From contig NC_067204.1 of assembly GCF_026262505.1 (NCBI RefSeq), forward strand, positions 15,602,165 to 15,666,164: a DNA stretch of 64,000 nt. Reading direction: 5' to 3'. The notes beneath the pieces were generated by a model. The model saw only the letters and a list, made by a program, of their open reading frames with translations. It had not been told where the DNA came from and did no database searches. Positions within the stretch are counted from its first letter, which is position 1; every line of letters starts with the position of its first letter. The stretch is from Trichomonas vaginalis G3 (Eukaryota > Parabasalia > Trichomonadida > Trichomonadidae). This document shows positions 52,376 to 62,845 of the stretch, in pieces. A program made the position numbers and the translations under genes.

Positions 52376-55300
52376 CTATCCGAAATCTTCTACGACTAGT
52401 TTTTGTATTAACATCTTATCCTTGATATATTTTTGGTCTTTTCTTATTCGATAAATATAGAATGAAACAATTATTATTGAAATTACAGCGGCAATGACTG
52501 ATAAACTAATAATAACCTTGATTGTCTTGCTCATTCCTACATGGTAATACGGACAAACGAGTTTGCTACTGTTGAAATATTTTCCTCCGAATGTTTTTTT
52601 ATTATAATTAAGTGAACATTGGACAGAATCACAGGAAATAGCATTTACAAGGAAATCTCCAACAACTGTAGTGTTTCCGCAGTAAATAATTTCTTTAATT
52701 TCTGCTTCAGCGAAAGCATCATCTGCAATTGAGTCAATGTTTGAATATATGTAAATATGAAGATCTTGGCTTTGAACAAATCGACTTGGAAGAGAAATTG
52801 AGCTTTTTTGATCTAAAATTATTAAATTTTTCAAATATGGACAAAAACACAGCGAAGGAATCGTTGTTACTGAGGAACTGTCAAATGTAACATTGCGAAT
52901 CAATGATTGATTAATAAATTTGAGTATCTCATAATTATTTGAATGAAAAACTAATTCATTTAAATGAAAGAGATCTCCAAACACATCATCGTTTATTTTG
53001 ATAAGCGGATCCATGCAGATTGTGATCTTTTTCAGAATTTCTGAATCTTCAAAAGCTCTAGAACCAATAAATTGGAGTTTTTCCGGAAGAACTAGTTCAT
53101 CCATGGCAAAACAAGAATTAAATGCCATATCTCCTATAATTTCTAGTGACTTTGGTAACTCAATTTTGATTAATTCTGAACAACTCAAAAACGCCGAAGC
53201 ATTGATAGCTCTGAGTGATTCAGGAAAGTTTATATGAACTAAAGAACGACAACCATAAAATGAATTGTTGCCAATAACGGTCAAATTATTTGGAAAAACA
53301 ATTTTAATGGTATTTTTGCATGAATCAAAGCAATGATCGGCTATTTCTTTTATTTTAGTATCTTTAAGGTCAATAGAGGCTAGAGTGCATCTTGAGAAGC
53401 CCTTTTCACCAATTTTTGTTAATTCGATACCAAATTTGAAATCTTTCAAAGAAGAACAACCATAGAATGCAGAATTACCTATTTCGGTTACTTTATTGAG
53501 TGGAGAAACAATAGTTAAATTCGTGCAAAAAGATGCAAAAGAATCAGGGATTTTTGTTAGTTCTTTTGGCAAGAGAAGCTTTTGTAATGAACTGCACAAT
53601 GAAAATATACCTGAAGAAAGTGCAGGATTGCCATGGCCGAACTCAACTTTTGATAATTTTTGACATTCCGAGAAAGAATTCTCTTTAATTGATCTCAAAC
53701 TATCACCAAAACTTATTGTCTCAAGATTGCACCGATAGAAAGAATATGAACCTATTTCTTTGATGGAATTAAAATTAAATTGTCTTAATTTTGAACATCT
53801 TGAGAAAGCACTGTTTTCAACAACTTCTATACTTTCAATATTGATGATTTCTTCTAGATTTTCACAATCTTCAAATGTTCTGTCTTTGATAATTTTGATA
53901 AATTTTGGTAAAATAACTTTTGTAAGATTTGAGCAACCACTAAATGATCTTGCATCGATTAGTGTATTATTGCTGTTAAACACAGCTTCTGTCAACTGTT
54001 TACAATCTCTGAAATTGTGTGATGAAAGAGTTTCTAAGCTGCTTGGTAATGAAAGAGTGGCAAGTTTGTAACAACCAGAGAATGCTTGAACACCAATGAT
54101 CTTCAATGCGTTAGAAAACGTAATCGTTGTCAGATTTGTACAACCAAAGAAACTTCGTGCAAAGATCTGTTCTAAATTTGGTGGAAAATTGAGTTGCTTT
54201 ATTCCTTCACATGATTGAAATGCATAATTTTTGATAATTCGCAGACTTTTTGGGAAGATTTCTTTTATATCTGCGTCAGCGAAAGCATCAATTGCAACCG
54301 AGCCAATGTTCGCAAAAATGTAAATAGAAAGGTATCCAGAAACAAAATAACTTGGAATAGAAATTGAATTAATTGGATTAATAATCGTCAAATTTTCCAA
54401 AAATATGAAGTCGCTAATACAAGGAAATGTTACTATTAAGTCAGAGTTAAAGACTATCTTGGTAATGTTTGATTTATTGGTAAATTTAAGTATATCAAAA
54501 TTATTTGAGAGAAAATCGAGCTCATTCAGCATCAAAAGATCGTTAAACGCAGTATCACATATTATAAAATCGCTTTTCAAAGCAGTTGTTATTTTTTTCA
54601 AGTTAGGAGTTGCAAAAAATGCTCTTTCACCAATATATTCAATAGTTTTGGGGAGAAACAGCTCTTTCAGATCAAAACAAAGCAAAAACGCCATTTCACC
54701 GATGTATTCCAGTGATGCTGGCCAATTAATGTCAGATAATGCTATACATTCCTCAAAAGCAGAGGCGTTTATTACTTTTAATGTATCAGGAAGGGTAACA
54801 TGACTTAAATCAGTGCACAATGCAAACGCTCCGATATTAATACTTGCTATCGGTTTTGGTAAAACAACAGAATTTAAATTTGAACAACCGTAAAAGGAAA
54901 TAGGGCCAATTTCTGTTAAGGTACATTGTTCAAATGTGACAGAAGTCAGTCCGGTGCATGATTCGAAAGCACTTTCTCCAATTTTAGTCAAATACTGATA
55001 AAATGAAACTTTTTGTAAATTATAGCATTCTCTAAATGCGCAATCACCTACTTCTTTTAATTCATCACCAAGATATGCGTTTTTTAGATTTTCACATCCA
55101 TCCGCAAAATAATCAGGAATTTTGGACTGTTTTATTGACATACTTAACTTATTTAAGGAGGCACAGTGTGAAAAAGTTCCTTCTGATAGTTTTGTATCGA
55201 TTAAATAAAACTCAGCGTAAGATAAATTTTGACAATTTGAGAAACTGTATTCACCAATAGATTTTAATTCGCTACCAAACATTGCTACACCAATGTTGCT

Positions 55301-55960
55301 ATTTTGAAAAGAAAAGGAACCTATTTCGATTAAATTTTCGAAAGTAAAATCCCAAAATTTTGAACAGTTAGTAAACGCTTTGTCTTCAATAATCTCAATA
55401 TTTCCAGTGTTAACTAGTTTTGTGAGATTTCTGCAGTTTTCGAATTGACTTTCTCTGATAATTTTTGTCGATTTTGGTAGAGTGACATTTGTGAGTGATA
55501 AGCAGCCAGAAAATGCTGCAGCACTAATATTTGTATCTGATGCATTGAATGCAACTTCTGTAAGTTGAGTACAGTCTTGAAAACTTGAACGTTCGAGGCT
55601 TTCTAAGCTTGAAGGAAGAGAAAGAGTAGAAAGACTTGAGCAATTGCAGAATGTATAACTATTTATTATTTTCAGTGCATTGGAAAATGTAACTGTTGTT
55701 AAGTTTAAACATCCTATAAAACTTTGTTTGCCGATTCGTTCTAAATTTGGTGGAAAATTGAGATGTATTAAACCTTCACAATGTGCAAATGCTAAATTTC
55801 CTATAACGCGGAGACTTGTTGGGAAAATAATTTTTGTATAATTAGAACAGTTCTCGTATTGAGATTCATTGATTTCAGTAACACCATCCTCAATAACAAG
55901 AGTATCTTCCCCGTTGAACTGCTCTGATATTACGGAAGCAAAAAGATAAAAACAAATCAT
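52376..55960 (-). CDS. BspA-like leucine-rich-repeat surface protein
   Basis: 1,194 residues. A signal peptide (MICFYLFASVIS) is followed by about 45 LRR_5 / TpLRR units of 22-24 residues, with the pattern A.F..C..L..V.LP..L..I (for example SFIGCLNLTTVTFSNALKII, NSFYGCRSLVHINFPESLRA). A transmembrane helix lies at about 1146-1168 (IISLSVIAAVISIIIVSFYI), with a short tail RIRKDQKYIKDKMLIQKL. The BspA-like family is greatly expanded in trichomonads and is linked to adhesion to host cells and bacteria. The ectodomain is two related halves (about 30-570 and 590-1120), each ending in a similar SISIPSYFV / SISLPSRFV block and a DAFADADIKEI / DAFAEAEIKEI block, so it arose by internal duplication. 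Confidence 0.9.
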   Translation of the reverse strand: MICFYLFASVISEQFNGEDTLVIEDGVTEINESQYENCSNYTKIIFPTSLRVIGNLAFAHCEGLIHLNFPPNLERIGKQSFIGCLNLTTVTFSNALKIINSYTFCNCSSLSTLSLPSSLESLERSSFQDCTQLTEVAFNASDTNISAAAFSGCLSLTNVTLPKSTKIIRESQFENCRNLTKLVNTGNIEIIEDKAFTNCSKFWDFTFENLIEIGSFSFQNSNIGVAMFGSELKSIGEYSFSNCQNLSYAEFYLIDTKLSEGTFSHCASLNKLSMSIKQSKIPDYFADGCENLKNAYLGDELKEVGDCAFRECYNLQKVSFYQYLTKIGESAFESCTGLTSVTFEQCTLTEIGPISFYGCSNLNSVVLPKPIASINIGAFALCTDLSHVTLPDTLKVINASAFEECIALSDINWPASLEYIGEMAFLLCFDLKELFLPKTIEYIGERAFFATPNLKKITTALKSDFIICDTAFNDLLMLNELDFLSNNFDILKFTNKSNITKIVFNSDLIVTFPCISDFIFLENLTIINPINSISIPSYFVSGYLSIYIFANIGSVAIDAFADADIKEIFPKSLRIIKNYAFQSCEGIKQLNFPPNLEQIFARSFFGCTNLTTITFSNALKIIGVQAFSGCYKLATLSLPSSLETLSSHNFRDCKQLTEAVFNSNNTLIDARSFSGCSNLTKVILPKFIKIIKDRTFEDCENLEEIINIESIEVVENSAFSRCSKLRQFNFNSIKEIGSYSFYRCNLETISFGDSLRSIKENSFSECQKLSKVEFGHGNPALSSGIFSLCSSLQKLLLPKELTKIPDSFASFCTNLTIVSPLNKVTEIGNSAFYGCSSLKDFKFGIELTKIGEKGFSRCTLASIDLKDTKIKEIADHCFDSCKNTIKIVFPNNLTVIGNNSFYGCRSLVHINFPESLRAINASAFLSCSELIKIELPKSLEIIGDMAFNSCFAMDELVLPEKLQFIGSRAFEDSEILKKITICMDPLIKINDDVFGDLFHLNELVFHSNNYEILKFINQSLIRNVTFDSSSVTTIPSLCFCPYLKNLIILDQKSSISLPSRFVQSQDLHIYIYSNIDSIADDAFAEAEIKEIIYCGNTTVVGDFLVNAISCDSVQCSLNYNKKTFGGKYFNSSKLVCPYYHVGMSKTIKVIISLSVIAAVISIIIVSFYIYRIRKDQKYIKDKMLIQKLVVEDFG

Positions 55961-56578
55961 GAATATCTGAATTCAAATTTCACAGAAAAATTGAATATAC
56001 TTCTGAATTCATAAATTGAATTCTTGTTATGAAATTACCCTGAAATATTTAACATTAGGTACATGATCTAAAAGTGGCGTTCCTCTTCTTTTTAAGATAA
56101 AAGTGACTGATTGCTTCTTTTCAGTTTCCTACACTAGAAATGAAAGCAATGGCTGAAAGAGACTAATTTTCCTATTCAACTAGTAGCCATGTTAATTAGA
56201 ATGCTTATTCCATTCTTTATAGTTCTTTTTGTTTATCCAGATGAGATTAACTTTCTTATCAAAATGCAGATCCCTGGCATGACAGGGTCTTGGAAAAACT
56301 TGTATCACGTATCTATCGCATTGAAGAAGAAGACGTTGAAAACATGATTGGTTTAATGAGTGCTTTTCTATTTTCTTTAAGGGTGCACTTATGCCATCTG
56401 ACTTTAATTCAAAATTCTGACAACTGGCGAGGAGCGTAATTGAAAAATAACATTAAAGATCATAATTGAAAGTCGTGTCATACGGGGGTAAGTGCACTCT
56501 TAAATAGCCAATGCTGTTGGTTGGATAATATAAAGAGTTATGTATTTTTTTTTATTAAAACAATCAATAATTTTATTA
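55961..56578. other. Intergenic DNA between two minus-strand genes
   Basis: Holds the TTAA MITE (56381-56499) and a lone AAAAGTGAC motif (56100). The promoter of the BspA-like gene must lie here. Confidence 0.45.
56381..56499. mobile_element. TTAA-flanked MITE, 119 bp
   Basis: Inverted ends GGGTGCACTTA and TAAGTGCACTC, flanked by TTAA (56377-56380 and 56500-56503). No coding capacity. Confidence 0.6.
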
Positions 56579-59500
56579 TTAAACATTTTGTGTTTCAAAG
56601 AATGAGTTATTTGGTTTGATCTTTTGCACGCAAAGCTTCCAATGAGCAGTGAATGCATTCATATCATTAATAAGGGATTTCGTGTATTCCTGGAACTCAT
56701 CAATTCTCTTCTTTAGTTTCTCTTCGTATTCATCGAAACATCTGTTTCTTTCGACAATTGCGCCATGATGTAAAACAGTATCAAGAGAAGACAAAACAAC
56801 ACCAGATTCTTTATCATTGGATGGTTCGGCAGCTACAGTCTTTTCTGTCTTTGCTGGTCTCTTCTTCTTTCTTGAACCAGATCTCTCTGATTTCTCAGCT
56901 GTTCCTGTTCCTTCTGTTGGTGTTTGTGGATTCAAAGGAGACATTTGTGCAGGCAATGCTGGCCATTGTCTTATCTTTACGTTTCTTGTCTGATCAACTG
57001 GTCCATTTCCTTCTTGTCTCATCTTTTCTTTGAGTAATTCCTTCATTGTCTTTCTCTTAGCGCCAGGAGCTGCTCCTTGTTTCAAATCGTCTGTTAAAAT
57101 GAATCCATCGAACAATTGGAGACACATTTGGCTGACAACAGGAATATGTGTCATAAACAACTGCGCAACATGTTTTTCCGCAGATAAAACACCGCCTTGG
57201 AACTCCATGATTGTTTTAGATTCCTTGGCAGTTCTATCTTGTTCTTGGTTAATCAATTGCGCGAATTGTTCACTGTTATTTGGATCAGCTAAAGCAGGCG
57301 TCAAATTCTGTTTGTTCTTTGTTCTTTCAGCTTGTAATTGCTTCATGTCGACCTCGAATTTCTGTTGTACATCAGATCTGGCTGTAACAACCATTTGGTC
57401 GTAATATTTCTCGAAGCAATCGAATATAACTTTTGCAGCTGATCTCGCAACAGTTGATGCATTAATTACTTGTGATCTGAATCTCAAAACGCTTTGTTCT
57501 GTAACAGATTGGCTTGATTCAATGAGCTTTGTCCATCTTTGCTGCATATTGTCAACGAGTTCTTGTTGTGCTGGAGGAATCTGTTCTGTCCTTGTGATTC
57601 CGATCTTTCTTCCCTTCAATGTGTTATAGTAATCAGTTGAAGATTTATTAACGGCAGCAGTGAAATCTTGACCGATGTTTTGTAAGTGTTGAGAGAAAGA
57701 TAAAGTACTTTCTGTTTTATCTTCAGTTTTATCAACTTTGTCTGTTGCTTTCGCTTTGACATCTTGTTTCTTTGGAGCTTCTTTTGGTTTGGAATCTCTT
57801 TCTGATTTCTTCGATTTCGGACGTTTTCCTTTGGAATCTGAGCCTTTTGCAGTTGGTGATTCCATTGGAGCAACTTTATCTCCACCTTCATCACCTAAAT
57901 CTATTGTATAACCAATGGGTTCCGTTGAAACATTTGATGTCAAAAGTGACAAATAATTTCCTCTTTTTGCCATCAAAACTCTTATGTTATCCAAAGATTC
58001 GAACTGCTTCAACATGACTTGTTGAGGTTCTCCTGATACATAAGCCTGTGCTTCTGTTGCTTTTTGTATTGCGAAGTCGATTTCGGACTCCCTTGATTTG
58101 TTTCTCGCCAACAAAGTTTCGAATTTCGATTTCGCTTCCATTTCCATTGAATTTAATTGTTCGATGAAACTTACATCAGCTTGATGTATTGGCATCAAAG
58201 AATCGAAGTTCTGGAGGATCTCCTGGCATCTCTGGTTGATCTGGTCGAGTTGTCCATTTGCGTTTTCTCTCATCTTACCTATAACGATGTCAACTTGTTC
58301 TTTCATTCTTCCGAAATATTCATTTGCCATGTCTGTTTCTTCTTGTGGACATCCTTCATCACCAACGATGTTTTTGATGAATCTCTCGTTAGAATCATTC
58401 GTGAACTTCTGGAGATTGTCAATCTCTTTCATCAAGTCTTGTCTAGTTGCTTCTAAACTTGCATTGAACTGGCGTTCGCTGATATGTAAATTTTGACCCA
58501 AAACTGAGAAATTCGTGGAACTTTTCTCGTTGTTTAAGTCATTTACATATGTATCAAGTTTCTCGCATTCCTTTTCTAGCGCTGTCTTCTTTCTGGCAAT
58601 CAATCCTTCGATGTTTGTGTTGGATTGGTTGAATTGAGCAACAGCATGTCTGAAATGCTTCTCTAATTGGACTTTCCTTGATTCTATTTGAAGGGTTCTT
58701 GCCTGTGCAATGTTTAGTTCAATTGCATTGGCTCGTGGAGCGTGAGTTCTTAATCTCTCATTTAATTGATCGACTAAATCTTGTTTAACTTGGGTATCGC
58801 TCACACTCCTCATCTGATTGGAATAAATACTATTAATATCAGTGATAATTATTCGTCTGAACTGGTTAATCCAATCAATAATATCTGTATTGAACGGAGT
58901 ATATACGTAAACTATGATGTTTCCGTCGACTTTAGGAAGGGTCTCTGTAACAGAGAATTCTGGGGCTTCGACTTCTTCGAATTCGTCGCCTTTTCCTTTT
59001 TGGCCGGGTTTCTTCGGTCTTGGCGGTGGTTTGGCCGGCTTTTTCGGTGGTGCCTTGCCTTTTCCTTTGCCGTGAGCTGATACCTCAGGTTCGTCGGTGT
59101 ATTCGTCGATCGGGGGAATGACTGCGATCGATTCAATTTCTTCAAATTTGGCGCCGTTCTCGAGACTGAATGAGAATACATTGAGAGCTGTTGTCTTCGA
59201 CTCCTTGGCCTTTGGAGTACGTCTAGGAGCCCTGGAATTGGACTTTTGACGAGTTGATGCTGATGTATTGAGAGCTGTTGCTTCATCGAACTCTGTACTG
59301 TTTGCAGTCTTCTTCATCTTGAGTTTTGTGAGCATATTGGTCTCTGATGATTCGTAAATTGAAACTAATTCGCCTGGTTGTTTTTCAATTATGGCTAAAA
59401 CCTTCTTGTAGTGCTCCCTGTATTCGGCTTCGATCTTGGATAATGTTTGCTTGCAGTCATCAACACATTGTTTGATCTTTTGAGCATCAACAAGAGTAGT

Positions 59501-60733
59501 GATTTCATTTGTCTTTTGTGTAAGGGTTTGTTCGTAACCATCAAGTAGCTGAGTACTTTGTTCATCGACTGTCTTCTGTTCTGTCTCGTAATTCTGCTTA
59601 AATGTGTTTAATTTAGTTGTATATTCTGCATAATCGTTAATAAGTGGAGTTACAAACTCTTTGATCGATTCAAATGATTTTCTAAGAGCGACTTTGCGGT
59701 TTTCCCAGTATTTTGTTAATTTTTCAACAACTGTTGCATTATATTTTTGACTTGCGCGTAATAACGGGGTAATTTCAGCAATGGCTGCACTTGATTCTGT
59801 CTCCTCTTTAAGAGTAACGAGCTCTTGTTCGAGTTTCTGTAAGTATTCCGCATTTTCGTTGTTAACTTCGTCAACTTTCGCTTGTAATTTAGCTGTAAAC
59901 TGTTTAATGAACTCTGCATGCAATGATAATATGTCTTCTACCTCTGCCCACCACTTATTCAGATCATCCATCGAAAATTGTGCTGGAGGAGCGACAAGAG
60001 ATATATTTTGCAGTAATTTCTTGCAGCAAAGTGTAAATCGTCCTTGTTCTTGATGGAAGTTTTCGTAAAATGGCATAAGATCGATGGTATTATTCGGATT
60101 AAATTTGTTTTTAGCGTCAGCAACGAGACTATTGAATCTATTTGCTTTCCATTCGTCAGTTCTATGCTGAAACTCATCCATTAATGATGCGTTTTGCCTC
60201 ATAACTCCTAATTCTATTGTGAAAAATGTTTTAATCAGTTCTTGCTTGTTCCTAAGGTAATTTACGTTAAGTGTTGAGACACAACGAGGTAATTTATCTG
60301 CATAAGCAACAGGCATTTGTGGTATAATATCTTGAGATTCGTTAAAACATTCTTCAACTAATGGATGTAATGATTTAAATGTGTTGTCATAAAGCTCCAT
60401 GCAGTCTGTTTTAAGATTTCTCGATTTTTCTAGTAGTTCATCAGATAATTTTTGTAGTTTTTCCTTTAAAACGTCATAATGTTCTTGAGTTGTACCGAGA
60501 GAGTCGCAAATTGCTTTTTGATTCGTCAATATTTCGGATTCTGCTTGACGGTAAAGCATCATTTTATTTGCCATTTGCATTCGACATTCTGATGATTGCG
60601 AATTCGCCTTATCTTGCAATTTTTTAACTATCTGAGAATATTTTGAAGCTAACCGTTCCTGATAACGAGCTAAAACACCACTTGAACCTTGTGGTTCGTC
60701 AGCTCTGTTCTTAGAAACGGATAACAAAGACAT
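56579..60733 (-). CDS. Large coiled-coil protein, possibly CCDC180-like
   Basis: 1,384 residues from the ATG at 60733 (MSLLSVSKNRADEPQG). Sequence upstream is open only through a GTG. Long helical segments fill about 20-470, 640-970 and 1050-1180. They are separated by two basic, low-complexity linkers (about 495-600 with GKGKGKAPPKKPAKPPPRPK; about 985-1050 with KGKRPKSKKSERDSKPKEAP), and a third linker lies near 1255-1300. The N-terminal segment with a WKANRFNSLV motif and the overall plan resemble CCDC180 (DUF4455/DUF4456), a conserved ciliary protein. This is a family guess from architecture, not alignment. A cytoskeletal or flagellar role is likely. Confidence 0.6.
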   Translation of the reverse strand: MSLLSVSKNRADEPQGSSGVLARYQERLASKYSQIVKKLQDKANSQSSECRMQMANKMMLYRQAESEILTNQKAICDSLGTTQEHYDVLKEKLQKLSDELLEKSRNLKTDCMELYDNTFKSLHPLVEECFNESQDIIPQMPVAYADKLPRCVSTLNVNYLRNKQELIKTFFTIELGVMRQNASLMDEFQHRTDEWKANRFNSLVADAKNKFNPNNTIDLMPFYENFHQEQGRFTLCCKKLLQNISLVAPPAQFSMDDLNKWWAEVEDILSLHAEFIKQFTAKLQAKVDEVNNENAEYLQKLEQELVTLKEETESSAAIAEITPLLRASQKYNATVVEKLTKYWENRKVALRKSFESIKEFVTPLINDYAEYTTKLNTFKQNYETEQKTVDEQSTQLLDGYEQTLTQKTNEITTLVDAQKIKQCVDDCKQTLSKIEAEYREHYKKVLAIIEKQPGELVSIYESSETNMLTKLKMKKTANSTEFDEATALNTSASTRQKSNSRAPRRTPKAKESKTTALNVFSFSLENGAKFEEIESIAVIPPIDEYTDEPEVSAHGKGKGKAPPKKPAKPPPRPKKPGQKGKGDEFEEVEAPEFSVTETLPKVDGNIIVYVYTPFNTDIIDWINQFRRIIITDINSIYSNQMRSVSDTQVKQDLVDQLNERLRTHAPRANAIELNIAQARTLQIESRKVQLEKHFRHAVAQFNQSNTNIEGLIARKKTALEKECEKLDTYVNDLNNEKSSTNFSVLGQNLHISERQFNASLEATRQDLMKEIDNLQKFTNDSNERFIKNIVGDEGCPQEETDMANEYFGRMKEQVDIVIGKMRENANGQLDQINQRCQEILQNFDSLMPIHQADVSFIEQLNSMEMEAKSKFETLLARNKSRESEIDFAIQKATEAQAYVSGEPQQVMLKQFESLDNIRVLMAKRGNYLSLLTSNVSTEPIGYTIDLGDEGGDKVAPMESPTAKGSDSKGKRPKSKKSERDSKPKEAPKKQDVKAKATDKVDKTEDKTESTLSFSQHLQNIGQDFTAAVNKSSTDYYNTLKGRKIGITRTEQIPPAQQELVDNMQQRWTKLIESSQSVTEQSVLRFRSQVINASTVARSAAKVIFDCFEKYYDQMVVTARSDVQQKFEVDMKQLQAERTKNKQNLTPALADPNNSEQFAQLINQEQDRTAKESKTIMEFQGGVLSAEKHVAQLFMTHIPVVSQMCLQLFDGFILTDDLKQGAAPGAKRKTMKELLKEKMRQEGNGPVDQTRNVKIRQWPALPAQMSPLNPQTPTEGTGTAEKSERSGSRKKKRPAKTEKTVAAEPSNDKESGVVLSSLDTVLHHGAIVERNRCFDEYEEKLKKRIDEFQEYTKSLINDMNAFTAHWKLCVQKIKPNNSFFETQNV

Positions 60734-61349
60734 TCTTATTGATAACGAATCTTGCGGTTTGACACGCAATATTTTCTTCTTCACTATCTAAACATTTTCA
60801 ATGAATATAAATAGAAAATTCGGTATCTACCATAACTACTTGTTAAACTAATTAAAATAACTAAGATACTGAAAATGGAAAAAGGTTCATTTATTATTTT
60901 TGACAAAATTTTCAGGGGGTTGTAAATCTTAAAATAACTAGATGAATAAGGAATAAATCCCAGCATGATGTGCATCATCATATTAAACACTATATGTAAG
61001 GCTGGTAATTCTATTAACACCTTTGAAGTTCTATAGTTTTTGAGCAGATAATTTTGATAGTTTCCAAAACTCTTATATTTCAAATTAAAGTGCGCAAATG
61101 CATTTAAATGAGAGCAAAAAGAGAACAATTTCCCGGAATCGTTTTTTGCGCATTTTTTGCATACTATGTAAAACCCTCAAAAATAAATAGACAAGCTACG
61201 TCCAAATTGCGAACAATTTCTTAAATTGTTTTTTTTTAGTTTGTGGAGTTGCACTTTGAGTGCTGTACTCCTATTTAATCTTCAAAAAACTTTTAAAAAA
61301 TGTAGCAGATCTTTTTCAATGTAAAATAATTTTATCGGAAAAAGAATTA
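60734..61349. other. Intergenic DNA, no firm gene
   Basis: A 114-codon minus frame (60,784-61,128) is hydrophobic and A+T-driven. I see no domain and do not call it. Confidence 0.35.
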
Positions 61350-62808
61350 TTAGATATTTGTAGCACCATGTTTAACTAAGAAAGTAATAATATTTGTTGC
61401 TTCAATTTTAGTGGCAATACTAAGAGGGCATTCATTAACATCGAAAGAATATGATAAAACAATGATAAATATGAAAAGAAAGATAATGTCATAAAATAAT
61501 GATAAATATGAAAAGAAAAGGAATATGATAAAGCAATGATAAATATGAAAGAAAACAGAATGTCATAAAACAATGATAAATATGAAAAGAAAGATAATGT
61601 CATAAAACAATAATAAATATGAAAAGAAAGATAATGTCATAAAACAATGATAAATATGAAAAGAAAAGGAATATGATAAAGCAATGATAAATATGAAAAG
61701 AAAGAATATGTCATAAAACAATGATAAATATGAAAGAAAACAGAATGTAACAAAACAATGATAAAAATGAAAAGCAACAGAATGTAACAAAACAATGATA
61801 AATATGAAAGGAAACAGAATGTAACAAAAAGATAATAAATATGAAAAGAAAAAGAATATCATAAAGCAATGATAAATATGAAAATAAAGAAAATGTAATA
61901 AATCAACGATAAATATGAAAAGAAAAAGAATATCATAAAGCAGTGATAAATATTACAAGAAAAAGAATATAATAAAATAATGATAAATATGAAAAGAAAG
62001 AGAATGTTATAAAACAATGATAAACATGAAAAGAAAGAGAATAAGTATCATGTTAACATCTGCACCATTCTCTACTAGGAATTGGACAATTTCTATTGAA
62101 TTCGCATTGATTGCTATAGTAAGAGGACATTCATTAATATTGAAAGAATTTCATAAAACGATGATAAATATGGAAATAAAGATAATGTAATAAAACAATG
62201 ATAAATATGATAAGAAAGATAATGTGATAAAACAATGATAATAATGAAAAGAAAGAGAATGCCATAAAACAATGATAAATATGAAAATAAAGATAATGTG
62301 ATAAAACAATGATAATAATGAAAAGAAAGAGAATGCCATAAAACAATGATAAATATGAAAATAAAGATAATGTGATAAAACAATGTTGAATATGTAAAGA
62401 AATATAATATAATAAAACAATGATAAATATGAAAAGAAATATAATGGAATATAACAATGTTGAATGTGAAAAGAAATATAATGTAATAATACAATGATAA
62501 ATATGAAAAGAAAAAGAATAAGTTTCATGTCAACATCTGCATCATTCTCTACTAGGAATTGGACAATTTCTATTAAATTCGCATTGATTGCAATACTAAG
62601 AGGACATTCATTAATATCGAAAGAATTCCATAAAACGATGATAAATATGAAAAGAAAAATAATGCCTTAAAACAACGATAAATATGAAAAGAAAAAGAAT
62701 AACTTTCGTGTTAACATCTGCACCATTCTCTACTAAGAATTGGACAATTTCTATTGAATTCGCATTGATAGCTATAGTAAGAGGACATTCATTAACATCG
62801 AAAGAATT
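61350..62808 (-). pseudogene. 3' part of the ankyrin gene, broken into ankyrin-plus-minisatellite modules
   Basis: Four ankyrin-repeat pieces (about 61,352-61,442, 62,043-62,145, 62,520-62,625 and 62,700-62,802) read FDVNECPLTIAI..., ANSIEIVQFLVENGADVN on the minus strand. The last ends in KHGATNI and a stop at 61350-61352, the probable original gene end. They are separated by arrays of a 33-39-bp A+T-rich unit with ATGATAAATATGAAAAGAAA. The frames do not continue across the arrays. Confidence 0.7.
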
Positions 62809-62845
62809 TCATAAAACGATGATAATAATGAAAAGAAAGAGAATG
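61436..62845. repeat. A+T-rich minisatellite interspersed with ankyrin pieces
   Basis: Unit around ACAATGATAAATATGAAAAG plus a variable AAAGAGAATGTCATAAA part. Blocks at about 61,436-62,040, 62,145-62,518, 62,625-62,698 and 62,802-62,845. Frames rich in FIFII and YHCF seen on the minus strand are products of the repeat. Confidence 0.9.

Noticed and set aside
60734-60784. Extension of the large coiled-coil gene to a GTG at 60784
   Set aside because: The first ATG is at 60733 and GTG starts are not expected in a eukaryote.
60784-61128. 114-residue hydrophobic minus frame
   Set aside because: A+T-driven composition, no motif and no start signal.
61376-62528. Hydrophobic minus-strand frames rich in FIFII and YHCF
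   Set aside because: Products of the A+T-rich minisatellite in the broken ankyrin gene, present in several frames at once.
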